Shown here: positions 35,434-43,264 of the stretch, in pieces
Layout: each line of letters begins with the position of its first letter
Numbering within the stretch: the stretch's first letter is position 1
NCBI GenBank assembly: GCA_017540175.1
Contig: JAFYBN010000055.1
Coordinates: 1-53,544, forward strand
Length of the DNA stretch: 53,544 nucleotides
Direction: 5' to 3'
Origin: Clostridia bacterium
Lineage (GTDB): Bacteria > Bacillota > Clostridia > Oscillospirales > CAG-272
Translations under genes and position numbers: made by a program
The notes under the pieces: model-generated
Databases searched by the model: none
The model's input: the letters and a program-made list of their open reading frames with translations, nothing else
Told to the model about the DNA's origin: nothing

Positions 35434-36978
35434 TTATTTCGCGTAATCGATGGCGCGGCTCTCGCGGATCATGTGGACCTTGATCTGGCCGGGGTACTCG
35501 AGCTCGTTTTCGATCTTCTTCACGATCTCGCGGGCGATGAGGGTCATCTGGTCGTCGTTGACCATGTCCGGCTTCACCATGATGCGGATCTCGCGGCCCG
35601 CCTGGATCGCGTAGGACTTCTCGACGCCGTCGAACTCGTTCGCGATTTCCTCGAGCTTCGTCAGACGCTTGATATAGTTTTCGAGATTCTCGCGTCTCGC
35701 GCCGGGTCTCGCCGCGGAAATAGCGTCCGCCGCCTGAACGATCAGAGCGGTGATGGTCTGCGCCTCCACGTCGCCGTGGTGCGCCTCGATGGCGTGAATG
35801 ACTTCCTTCGATTCGCGGTACTTCTTCGCGACCTCGACGCCGAGCTGGACGTGCGAGCCCTCGACCTCCTGCGTCAGCGCCTTGCCGATGTCGTGGAGCA
35901 GACCCGCGCGCTTCGCGAGCATGCTGTCCACGCCGAGCTCGTCCGCGATGATGCCGGAGAGCAGGGAAACCTCAACGGAATGACCGAGCACGTTCTGACC
36001 GTAGCTCGTGCGGTACTTGAGCCGTCCGAGCAGCTTGACGAGCTCCGGATTGATGCCGTGGATGCCGGTGTCGAACGTCGCGCGTTCGCCTGCCTGCTTG
36101 ATGGCGAGCTCGACTTCCTTGCGCGCCTTTTCGACGGTCTCCTCGATCCTCGTCGGGTGGATGCGTCCGTCGGACACGAGCTTTTCAAGCGCCAGACGGG
36201 CGATTTCGCGGCGGACGGGATCGAAGCAGGACACCGTGATCGCTTCCGGCGTGTCGTCGATGATGAGGTCGACGCCCGTGAGCGTTTCGATGGTGCGGAT
36301 GTTCCGGCCTTCGCGCCCGATGATGCGTCCCTTCATTTCCTCGCTCGGGAGCGGGACGGCGCTGACCGTGATTTCGGATACGTGATCGGCGGCGCAGCGC
36401 TGGATGGCGAGCGCGATGATCTCGCGCGCCTTTTCGTCCGCCTCATCCTTGAATTCGGCTTCCAGTTCGATGATCTTCTGTGCCTGCTCGTGACGAAGCT
36501 CGGTTTCGAGACGGGCGATCAGCTTCGCGGTCGCCTCCTCCGCCGTCATGCCGGCGATCTTCTGCAGGGTTTCGTACTGTTCATCCTTGATTTTTTCGAT
36601 CGCTTCGCGCTGCTCGGTGATTTCCTTCAGCTTTTTCGTGAGCGATTCGTCCTTCTTTTCGACCGCCTCGGTTTTGCGGTCGAGGGTTTCTTCCTTGGTC
36701 TGCACGCGGCGTTCCTGACGGGTCAGCTCGCTGCGGCGTTCCTTCAGTTCCTGCTCGAATTCGTTTTTGGTCTGGAGGATTTCCTCCTTGGCTTCGAGAA
36801 GGGCTTCTTTTTTCTTGGTGTCGGCGGATTTGATCCCGTCTTCGAGGATCTTTCTCGCCTGTTCTTCAGCGGAATTGATTTCCGCCTCGGCGACTTTTTT
36901 GCGGTACATGACGCCGGCGAAGAATCCGACGACGAGCGCCGCGACACCGACGAGAATGTAAATCACAATGGGTGGCAT
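35434..36978 (-). CDS. rny: Ribonuclease Y
   Basis: A 514-residue endoribonuclease that starts mRNA decay in Bacillota. It has one N-terminal membrane helix (about 4-23), a long charged coiled coil (about 30-190), a KH domain with [13 protein letters not shown], and an HD domain with HDIGKA. The start at 36978 has AAAGGAGG and is chosen over the longer frame that runs to 37116. A perfect -35/-10 promoter lies at 37140-37168 and a terminator follows. Length is normal. Confidence 0.97.
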   Translation of the reverse strand: MPPIVIYILVGVAALVVGFFAGVMYRKKVAEAEINSAEEQARKILEDGIKSADTKKKEALLEAKEEILQTKNEFEQELKERRSELTRQERRVQTKEETLDRKTEAVEKKDESLTKKLKEITEQREAIEKIKDEQYETLQKIAGMTAEEATAKLIARLETELRHEQAQKIIELEAEFKDEADEKAREIIALAIQRCAADHVSEITVSAVPLPSEEMKGRIIGREGRNIRTIETLTGVDLIIDDTPEAITVSCFDPVRREIARLALEKLVSDGRIHPTRIEETVEKARKEVELAIKQAGERATFDTGIHGINPELVKLLGRLKYRTSYGQNVLGHSVEVSLLSGIIADELGVDSMLAKRAGLLHDIGKALTQEVEGSHVQLGVEVAKKYRESKEVIHAIEAHHGDVEAQTITALIVQAADAISAARPGARRENLENYIKRLTKLEEIANEFDGVEKSYAIQAGREIRIMVKPDMVNDDQMTLIAREIVKKIENELEYPGQIKVHMIRESRAIDYAK

Positions 36979-37139
36979 TCCAAACCTCCTTTGTTCGAAT
37001 TTTGGTCTGTGCGGTATCTGCACGGTTCCGCGGGCGCGGTAAGCCATGGCATCCCGACCCCGGCGGAGAATTTCAAAAAGCAATGCGGAGCGGACCGAAC
37101 AAGCCGTTATTCTCAAAAGGCAAACAGCCCGCTCTTAAT

Positions 37140-37168
37140 ATTATACTTTCTTTAGTCAGTAAAGTCAA
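37140..37168 (-). promoter_or_regulatory. Promoter of rny
   Basis: On the minus strand, TTGACT, a 17-base spacer and TATAAT. About 160 bases of leader separate it from the start. The gap at 36979-37366 holds this and the divergent promoter at 37304, and no gene. Confidence 0.8.
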
Positions 37169-37303
37169 GATATTTTTTCGGTTTGCTTCCGGAAAACAGT
37201 GACAGTTTTCAATATATTTACAAATAAATCGCATTTTGCAGAGATCGAACGAGGAAGCGCGCGCCCGGGCATCCGGTGTGCTTCGGCGAACGCGCGGCAT
37301 GTC

Positions 37304-37332
37304 TTGACAAAAGAAGCCCGTTGTGCTATGAT
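37304..37332 (+). promoter_or_regulatory. Promoter of prsW-like gene, extended -10 type
   Basis: TTGACA, a 17-base spacer and TATGAT, preceded by TTGTGC, so a TGN extended -10 element is present. Confidence 0.8.
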
Positions 37333-37366
37333 GACCATGACGGAATGAGAAAAGGGGGGAATGAAG

Positions 37367-38086
37367 ATGGAACCGTGGCTTCTCGTGCCGCTCCTTGCCG
37401 CGGCGGTCCTCCCCGCGGCTGTCCTGATGTCGTATATTTATAAGAAGGATCGGATCGAAAAAGAACCGAAGGGAATGCTCGCGTCCCTCTTCGTGCTCGG
37501 CGCGCTGACGGTGATTTCCGCGGTTGCCGTCGGTCTGATCTTTGAATGGATCCTTTTGGAATTTACGGGCGGGGAAGGGCTGCTGTTCGTCCTCCTCGAC
37601 AATTTCGTCGCGACGGCTCTCGTGGAAGAGGGCGGGAAATTCCTTGTTCTGCGGCTCAGGACGTGGAAGTCCCCCCATTTCAATTTCACGTTCGACGCCG
37701 TGGTGTATGCCGTCGCCGTCTCTCTCGGCTTCGCGACGCTTGAAAACATCTGCTATGTCCTGCCGGGCGATTTCTCGACGGCGATTCTGCGCGGGGTCCT
37801 GGCCGTTCCGGGACACGCCATCGACGGCGTTTTCATGGGATGCCATTACGGCATGGCAAAGCTGTACGCCATGCGCGGCAGCACCGCCGAGTATTCGAAA
37901 TCGATCCGGCGCGCCCTGCTCGTCCCGGTCCTGCTGCATGGCTTCTACGATTTCTGCCTGGAGATGGATTCGCCGCTGTTCCTTCTCGCGTTCTTTGTCT
38001 TCGAGATCGCGGTCACGCTCATCGCCGTGAAACGGATCAACCGCCTCGCCCGCGAAGACGGCCCGGTTTTTCCTCCCATGCCGTGA
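37367..38086 (+). CDS. PrsW family intramembrane metalloprotease
   Basis: A 239-residue polytopic membrane protease related to PrsW, the site-1 protease of anti-sigma factor RsiW in Bacillus. The conserved EEGGK is at residues 87-91, FATLEN near 122-127, a metal-binding-type histidine in PGHAIDG (His150), and HGFYDF from residue 191. The ATG at 37367 is preferred over that at 37361, which is only one base after the GGGGGG site. The window also has an ECF sigma/anti-sigma pair at 42.5-44.7 kb, a possible client, though no link is shown. A terminator follows. Confidence 0.88.
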   Translation: MEPWLLVPLLAAAVLPAAVLMSYIYKKDRIEKEPKGMLASLFVLGALTVISAVAVGLIFEWILLEFTGGEGLLFVLLDNFVATALVEEGGKFLVLRLRTWKSPHFNFTFDAVVYAVAVSLGFATLENICYVLPGDFSTAILRGVLAVPGHAIDGVFMGCHYGMAKLYAMRGSTAEYSKSIRRALLVPVLLHGFYDFCLEMDSPLFLLAFFVFEIAVTLIAVKRINRLAREDGPVFPPMP

Positions 38087-38090
38087 ATCC

Positions 38091-38136
38091 CGCCGGAGCA
38101 GGCTCCCCGATTCGGAGAGCGGCCCCGGCGTTTTTT
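38091..38136 (+). terminator. Terminator of prsW-like gene
   Basis: CGCCGG and CCGGCG close a hairpin with further pairing inside, followed by six T's. Confidence 0.75.
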
Positions 38137-38218
38137 CCTTTCTGACCGCATAAGCCGTCCCGCGCGGGAACATACTATCGGTGAACACAGCGTCAGACGT
38201 CAGAAAGGAAGACATAAA

Positions 38219-38563
38219 ATGACCGTCAGGAGAGGAGATATTTATTACGCGGATCTCAGTCCCGTCGTCGGGAGCGAGCAGGGCGGCGTCCGCCCGGTGC
38301 TGATCGTGCAGAACGACGTGGGAAACCGATACAGCCCGACCGTGATCGCCGCCGCCATCACGAGCCGCCTCGGAAAGAACCGGATGCCAACGCACATCGA
38401 CGTGAGCGCGGACCGGGTCGGGCTCGCGAAGGATTCGATCATCCTGCTCGAGCAGATGCGGACGATCGACAAGAAGCGGCTCGGCGAAAAAATGGGGCAC
38501 CTCGACGACGAGACCATGAGCGCGGTGAACGACGCGATCTCGGTCAGCCTCGGGCTCGGGTAA
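38219..38563 (+). CDS. MazF/PemK-type mRNA interferase without visible antitoxin
   Basis: A 114-residue toxin of the MazF/PemK family: [28 protein letters not shown] at residues 6-33 is the hallmark, and the rest matches Bacillus NdoA in length. Such enzymes cut mRNA at short sites. The gene has an AAAGGAAG site and a terminator of its own. Only 82 bases separate it from the preceding terminator, and I find no antitoxin frame there. Element B starts about 100 bases downstream. An antitoxin may lie elsewhere in the genome. Confidence 0.9.
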   Translation: MTVRRGDIYYADLSPVVGSEQGGVRPVLIVQNDVGNRYSPTVIAAAITSRLGKNRMPTHIDVSADRVGLAKDSIILLEQMRTIDKKRLGEKMGHLDDETMSAVNDAISVSLGLG

Positions 38564-38576
38564 GCAAAGAATCAGC

Positions 38577-38625
38577 AAACCGCCGCGGTTTCCTGCGTGA
38601 AAGCAGGGAACGCGGCGGTTTTGAA
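38577..38625 (+). terminator. Terminator of mazF
   Basis: AAACCGCCGCG pairs with CGCGGCGGTTT; inside, TTTCCTGC pairs with GCAGGGAA around GTGAAA. A short T tract follows. Confidence 0.75.
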
Positions 38626-38832
38626 GTCGTCCGGTTTCAAGCCCCGCGCTGCCGCGGCATGACTGACATGACTGCGTCGGCACGCGTGACGGAGAGGACC
38701 TTTTGGAACAAACGCTGCGCCCGAGTTCGCTTCGCGAACTCGTGGAATTCGCGCGCAGCGCGAACTTCCGTGTTTGGGAGACGGATTCAAATTGCCCTAC
38801 GCGGGCGGCGACCTGCGCGACTGCGTCGGCGC

Positions 38833-38883
38833 GGGGCACACATCTCATGGCCGACTGCTTTCGCGAAGCGAAAGCGGTGCCCT
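38833..38883 (+). repeat. Variable hairpin, left arm of element B
   Basis: GGGGCAC pairs with GTGCCCT (a G-T pair at its base) around a loop holding TCTCATGGCCGACTG and an inner CTTTCGC/GCGAAAG stem. The right arm has the same loop. Confidence 0.75.
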
Positions 38884-39058
38884 CCCCGAGGGTCCCCTTG
38901 GCCATCCAATCTGTGCTCCTATCATCACCGAAGCGGCTCCGCCGGTGCAGCTTCACTCCTCTCCCCTATTCAGCGATACTTGTCGGCGAACAGCAATTGT
39001 CAAGGGGACTGGACTTGAACAGATTCAGCGCGAACTAAATACTCTGCAGCCGAAACTT

Positions 39059-39084
39059 GGAAATTCGCGCCCGCGCGAATTTCC
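39059..39084 (+). repeat. Inner hairpin of element B left arm
   Basis: GGAAATTCGCG pairs perfectly with CGCGAATTTCC around CCCG. The same hairpin in element A (30566-30589) reads GCAATTCGCG and CGCGAATTGC: a C-G pair replaced by A-T. Confidence 0.8.
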
Positions 39085-39568
39085 TCATGCGCTCATAAAC
39101 GCGCATTACACAGGCGCGTTCAGCTTCAGCGTCATCGCTCAACAGCCTCGCGCACATGGGGGCAGCTATAATCTGCTGAAACGCGAACAAGTTCAGCAGA
39201 CTACCGCAAACTCAAATTCGCGAAGACGCACGTCGACTTCCACTGACAACCAAACGCGACCTGTAATCAAACGCGTTCGTCTTCACGAACGGCATCAGCT
39301 TCAAGTAATCACTCCGCGCTGAAGCGCGTTAATTCTCCGCACCGCATCCCATTCTCGCGACAGCATCAGCAAAAATAATGAGCGCTTTACCGCGGCTCCG
39401 CAGGATTCCTCGCCCGCGTTCGCTAAACGAACAAAGATAACAGCACCTCGCGCCGCGCTGAAACGCGGACAGGTTCAGCAGATTTCCGCCGACATACATC
39501 CGCGACACTGCACTTCGACTTCCGCTGACTGCCAAACGCGATGTGTAATTCGCGAATTTGGATCGCGG

Positions 39569-39591
39569 CAATTCGCGCGAGGCGCGAATTG
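39569..39591 (-). repeat. Inner hairpin of element B right arm
   Basis: CAATTCGCG and CGCGAATTG form a perfect stem around CGAGG; it corresponds to the hairpin at 30566-30589 in element A. Confidence 0.75.
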
Positions 39592-39713
39592 CAACGTTTC
39601 AGCTGACGATTCGAGAGCCGCAGTCGCTGAAAGTTTCGGCTGATGCCGTGCGCTTCGCTGTCGGAGCCGCTTTTGAGGATCAAGAACAATAGATTGGATG
39701 GCCAAGGTGACCC

Positions 39714-39770
39714 GCACGGGGCGCCACTTTCGCTTGCGAAAGTAGTCGGCCATGAGATGGCGCCCCGTGC
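39714..39770 (-). repeat. Variable hairpin, right arm of element B
   Basis: GCACGGGGCGCCA pairs perfectly (13 bp) with TGGCGCCCCGTGC around a loop with TCTCATGGCCGACT (minus strand), the same loop as in the left arm. Confidence 0.85.
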
Positions 39771-39834
39771 CGCCGCCCGCGCAGGGCAATACAAATCCGT
39801 AATTCTCAAACGCGAAGCGTTTGTTCAAAAATGC

Positions 39835-39862
39835 CCTCTCCGTCACCGTCTCACGACGGTGC
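39835..39862 (-). repeat. Outer-module hairpin of element B
   Basis: On the minus strand this is GAGGTGGCACCGTCGTGA followed by GACGGTGACGGAGAGG; compare 30313-30334 in element A. The stem GCACCGTC/GACGGTGA is slightly decayed. Confidence 0.6.
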
Positions 39863-40006
39863 CACCTCTCCCACGCGCCAAGTGCGACAGCGTCGGCACG
39901 GCAGTCGCGCCGGCGAGGCAAGGGGTCAGCATTCCCTTTGGTGCGGTTTCCGCAGACTCCATCAAGGACCGCGCGGTTTCATCCGCCCCCGCGCACGGCT
40001 CTGCCG

Positions 40007-40846
40007 TCATTCATGCCCCTCAATCCACCCCACCACATCCTCCGTCACATCGTCCGCGGCCGCTTTGACCTCGTCGGACGCACCCGCGGCGGCCACGGCA
40101 ATGTCCGCCGCCTCGAACATCGGCAGATCGTTTAAGTTGTCGCCGAACGCGACGATAAGGTCAGCTCCCGTAAAGTCACGGAGAAAACGCGCGGCGTGGG
40201 CCTTTGAAACCTCACGCGGGGAAATTTCGAGATACCACAGCCCCGGCGTGTATTTGCCCGGATAGACCGTGATGCGGATGCCGGGCACACCCCCGAGCGC
40301 ACCCTCGAGCCGACGCATCCTCTCCTCGGTGTCCATGGCGCAGAAATATACCGCCTCGCCCGTCAGCTCACCGGGATCGGAATAGGTGAAAAAGGGCTTC
40401 GAATACCGCCCGGTCCGCTCCGCGAGGAAGCCGCGCATGAAGTCGTTCGTGATCCTGCGGTACCCGGTGATAAGGGTGTCCCCCGCCACGGGGTGCTCCG
40501 GATCACGGAGATAAACAAAGGCGTCCGTGCCGAGCCGCTCCGTGATTTCGAGGATCTTCTGCGCGGAGTCCGCCGGAATGGCGCGGTAAAACACATACTC
40601 CCCCTCCGCCATCGAGCGGATCATCGTCCCGTTCATGAGGGAGACGGGCGCGGAACCCGGGTTGGTGAAGTCGATTTCCGAAAGGATCCGGGAAACCGAG
40701 CGCACGGTCCTCGCCGTCGAATAGGTGATGAGGACGCCCCGCGCCGTAAGCCGGTTGATGCGGGCGGCGTCCTCGGAGGGCAGCGTCGCGTCCCGCGAGA
40801 GCAGGGTCCCGTCGAGATCGGACAGATAAAGAACGGTCGGTTTCAA
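40007..40846 (-). CDS. Cof-type HAD-IIB phosphatase
   Basis: A 279-residue HAD-superfamily hydrolase of the Cof/IIB type. The catalytic DLDGT is at residues 10-14 and the C-terminal metal-binding GDNLNDLPMF is clear. Such enzymes dephosphorylate sugar phosphates or flavin precursors. The start is a TTG at 40846, seven bases after GGGAGG and just ahead of the first strand; no ATG is placed well. It is the last gene of a CPBP-tadA-HAD operon (24 bases after tadA), and its transcript would run into element B. The substrate is unknown. Confidence 0.87.
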   Translation of the reverse strand: MKPTVLYLSDLDGTLLSRDATLPSEDAARINRLTARGVLITYSTARTVRSVSRILSEIDFTNPGSAPVSLMNGTMIRSMAEGEYVFYRAIPADSAQKILEITERLGTDAFVYLRDPEHPVAGDTLITGYRRITNDFMRGFLAERTGRYSKPFFTYSDPGELTGEAVYFCAMDTEERMRRLEGALGGVPGIRITVYPGKYTPGLWYLEISPREVSKAHAARFLRDFTGADLIVAFGDNLNDLPMFEAADIAVAAAGASDEVKAAADDVTEDVVGWIEGHE

Positions 40847-40869
40847 AGCCGCCTCCCGGATTAAAAGAA

Positions 40870-41421
40870 TCAGTTTTCCGTCCGATTCCGGCGCGCGCGG
40901 AAAAACGCGCCGAGCAGGGCGCGCGATTCGTCCGCGCACACGCCGAACGTCACCTCGGAACGGTAATTCAGCGGATAGGAATTGAGATTCAGCACGCTCC
41001 CGAACGCGCCCGCGCGCGCGTCCTTCGTGCCGACGACGACGCGGGGGATCCGCGCGTTCCAGATCGCGCCCGCGCACATCGGGCATGGCTCGAGGGTGAC
41101 GTAGAGGGTCGTGTCCGGCAGACGCCAGCCGCCCAGCCGCTCGCAAGCCTTCGCGACGGCGGCGGCTTCCGCGTGCCAGAGGGCGGATCTCAGGGCCTCC
41201 CGCCCGTTGTAGTCCGCCGAGACGATCTCGCACCCGCGCGTGATGACGCATCCCACCGGGACCTCTCCCTCTTCCGCCGCGGCGCGGGCGAGAACGAGGG
41301 CGGCGCGCATGAAGCGCTCGTCCCGCTCCTCGGGGGTAAGGCCTTCGACCGGCAGGGGGACTGAGCTCAGCAGACGGGCGATCTTTTCCTCCCGCGCGGC
41401 GATCTCACGCTCGTATTTCAT
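40870..41421 (-). CDS. tadA: tRNA adenosine(34) deaminase TadA
   Basis: A 183-residue zinc deaminase that makes inosine at the wobble position of tRNA-Arg(ACG). The zinc and catalytic residues are in HAEAAAVA (His83, Glu85) and PCPMC (Cys113, Cys116). About 30 residues precede the usual start of the family. The ATG overlaps the stop of the CPBP protease gene by four bases (ATGA), so these are co-translated. The frame that runs far upstream belongs to other genes. Confidence 0.94.
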   Translation of the reverse strand: MKYEREIAAREEKIARLLSSVPLPVEGLTPEERDERFMRAALVLARAAAEEGEVPVGCVITRGCEIVSADYNGREALRSALWHAEAAAVAKACERLGGWRLPDTTLYVTLEPCPMCAGAIWNARIPRVVVGTKDARAGAFGSVLNLNSYPLNYRSEVTFGVCADESRALLGAFFRARRNRTEN

Positions 41422-42233
41422 GATGTCGTCCCCTCTTCCCGCGCAGGTTCGGACGCCTTCGCGGTCCGCCGCGATCTCACCCGCACGACGATGAGCGCGG
41501 CGCAGGCAAGCAGCGCGAGGGTGAGCAGAACGGCGTCCGCGGCCAGACGCTGCGATTTTTCGGTCAGGAGAGTCAGGCAGAGCAGGGAACGCAGATTCGT
41601 GAGGCTGTGCGCGGCGATCACGCACCAGAGCCGCCCCGTGCGCTCCCGGAGGATGCCGAGGATCAGACCCGCGCCGAGCGCGTAAATCATGGTCTCGGTC
41701 GAGCGGTGGGCAATGGCGAACATCACCGCCTGCGCGAGGACGCCGAAGATCGGGTTCATCAGCCTCAGCTCCCCGTAGAACATGCGGCGGAAGATCCATT
41801 CCTCCGCGACGGGGTGCAGCAGGATCAGGGAAAAGATTCTCAGAGCTCCGAACGCCCATCCTCCGGCGCGCAGCTCTTCGGAGAAACCTGCCCCGTCCGC
41901 GAGCAGGTTTACCGCGTACATCCAGCCCGCGAGGGCCGCGAGGGCGATCACGAGACGGAGCGCGCAGAACACGACGGGTTCCGTCTTGATCGGGCCGACC
42001 GGCTCCGCGCCGTCGTCGCTCTCTGCGACCTCTCCGCCGTCGTAAAGACGGAAGAACAGAACGGCAGCCGCGGCGCCGAGCAGGAACGAGACGAGATCCA
42101 CGGTGTCCCCCGCGTCCGGGAAGAAACGGATCGCTTCGAAATATACGCCTTTTTCCAGGGCGATCATGATGAGAAACGGCACGAGCACATGCAGAAGCCG
42201 GTTCACGTTCGCGTTGCTTCGGATCCGATCCAT
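41418..42233 (-). CDS. CPBP/Abi family intramembrane protease
   Basis: A 271-residue membrane protein of the CPBP (CAAX protease and bacteriocin-processing) family. The glutamate pair is in VAEEWIFRR (144-149), with MFAIAH (His176) and AAHSLTN as the other motifs. About seven membrane segments. Members cleave or protect against peptides; some give immunity to bacteriocins. It heads the CPBP-tadA-HAD operon with a good promoter at 42265. No bacteriocin gene is seen nearby, so the role is open. Confidence 0.85.
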   Translation of the reverse strand: MDRIRSNANVNRLLHVLVPFLIMIALEKGVYFEAIRFFPDAGDTVDLVSFLLGAAAAVLFFRLYDGGEVAESDDGAEPVGPIKTEPVVFCALRLVIALAALAGWMYAVNLLADGAGFSEELRAGGWAFGALRIFSLILLHPVAEEWIFRRMFYGELRLMNPIFGVLAQAVMFAIAHRSTETMIYALGAGLILGILRERTGRLWCVIAAHSLTNLRSLLCLTLLTEKSQRLAADAVLLTLALLACAALIVVRVRSRRTAKASEPAREEGTTS

Positions 42234-42264
42234 GACCGTCGATCCCCCCTTTCCTTTTTACCGC

Positions 42265-42293
42265 ATTATAGCACAGAACGGCGCGTTTTGCAA
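42265..42293 (-). promoter_or_regulatory. Promoter of CPBP-tadA-HAD operon, extended -10 type
   Basis: On the minus strand, TTGCAA, a 17-base spacer ending in CTGTGC and TATAAT. Confidence 0.8.
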
Positions 42294-42398
42294 GCGATTT
42301 CACGCCGCAGAAGCGATTTGTGCCCGCGGGCACGGCACGGACTGCGCCCGCCCTCTTGTCAAAACCGCGCGGAAACGAATGAAAATCCGGGTTTGTAG

Positions 42399-42427
42399 TT
42401 GACACAAGCCGCGGTTTGTGCTATGAT
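42399..42427 (+). promoter_or_regulatory. Promoter of the ECF sigma gene, extended -10 type
   Basis: TTGACA, a 17-base spacer ending in TTTGTGC and TATGAT. Confidence 0.8.
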
Positions 42428-42485
42428 ATATGCGTATAAGAATCAAGTTTTTTGGGTCTTTTGTCTTTCAGAGGAACCTTTCGAT

Positions 42486-43175
42486 ATGATTTTTCTCTTT
42501 CTCAGCTCACTGTCGGACGAGCATGCGGCGAACTCGCCGAAAGCTCCCCCCGCGCGTGAGATCGCCGATCCCGAGAACGATTTTCCCGAGCTTGACGAGC
42601 TGCTCCGACGCGCGAAGGAAGGCGACGGCGACGCGTTTTCCGATCTTGTCGTTCACTATGAGCGATTTGTTTACAACACCGCCGTGCGCGTGCTGTCCGC
42701 GTCCGGGCAGTCCTCCGATCTCGCGGACGACATCGCGCAGGATTCCTTCATCAAAGCGTGGCGCAATCTCACGCAGTTCCGCGGCGAATGCACGTTTTCC
42801 ACGTGGCTCTTCCGCGTGACCGTGAACACCGCGAAGGACGCCATCCGTTCCGCCGCGCGCCGCCCGACCGTTTCGCTTTCCTATCCGGACGGCGACGACG
42901 AGGACGGCTATGCCGAATGGGACGTGCCGGTCACGTCCGGGGACGAGATCCCGGAGGAAGTCCTGGAAAAGAAGGAACTGATCCTCGGCGTCCGCCGCGC
43001 CGTAGAGGCTCTGCCCGAGGAACAGCGTCAGGTCGTCGTCATGCGCGACCTGCATGGGCTTTCGTATCAGGAAATCAGCGATACGCTGGGCGTGGAGCTC
43101 GGCACGGTCAAATCAAGACTGAACCGTGGAAGAACAAATTTGAAAATTCTTCTCGAAAACGGGAACTTTTTATGA
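42486..43175 (+). CDS. ECF-type RNA polymerase sigma factor
   Basis: A 229-residue sigma-70 family regulator of the ECF type. Region 2 is at about 55-125 (VYNTAVRVLSASGQSSDLADD, then QDSFIKAWRNLTQFRGECTFSTWLFRV) and region 4 at about 170-225 with a helix-turn-helix (LSYQEISDTLGVELGTVKSRL). It has a somewhat long acidic insert between the two. AGGAACC precedes the ATG at 42486; the longer frame from 42399 would start inside the promoter. The next gene is its probable anti-sigma partner, separated by a terminator. The extracytoplasmic stress signal is unknown. Confidence 0.93.
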   Translation: MIFLFLSSLSDEHAANSPKAPPAREIADPENDFPELDELLRRAKEGDGDAFSDLVVHYERFVYNTAVRVLSASGQSSDLADDIAQDSFIKAWRNLTQFRGECTFSTWLFRVTVNTAKDAIRSAARRPTVSLSYPDGDDEDGYAEWDVPVTSGDEIPEEVLEKKELILGVRRAVEALPEEQRQVVVMRDLHGLSYQEISDTLGVELGTVKSRLNRGRTNLKILLENGNFL

Positions 43176-43192
43176 ACGCGCGGCGTCTAATG

Positions 43193-43229
43193 AGCGGATC
43201 GGAAAAAACCGGTCCGCTGATTCTTTTTT
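43193..43229 (+). terminator. Terminator between sigma and anti-sigma genes
   Basis: AGCGGATCGG pairs with CCGGTCCGCT (one T-G pair) around AAAAAA and is followed by TTCTTTTTT. It may reduce expression of the downstream gene relative to the sigma factor. Confidence 0.75.
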
Positions 43230-43264
43230 GACGAACGATGATTTTATAAAGGAAAGGACGCCCC

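Larger units (their letters stand above)
38665..39960. mobile_element. Element B: 1.3-kb imperfect palindrome, non-coding
   Basis: The second large palindromic element, between mazF and the HAD phosphatase. The reverse complement of its right half (39960 back to about 39340) aligns closely with the left half of element A, so the two are inverted relative to each other. The right end (GCGGTTTCCGCAGACTCC, 39943-39960) is intact; the left end is truncated around the outer-module hairpin and starts about 38665, a boundary I place only approximately. Arms share the same hairpin chain as element A. In the left arm the CAAACGC/GCGTTTG hairpin has grown into a larger nested structure. No credible gene or transposase is present; short frames inside it are rejected. 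Mobility is inferred. Confidence 0.7.

Noticed and set aside
35473-37155. 560-residue plus-strand frame opposite rny
   Set aside because: An antisense shadow of ribonuclease Y with no start signal and no family match.
38659-40265. Reading frames on both strands across element B
   Set aside because: The frames follow repeat arms and hairpins, and some run into the HAD gene in the wrong frame. Their similarity to frames in element A reflects repeated DNA, not protein conservation.
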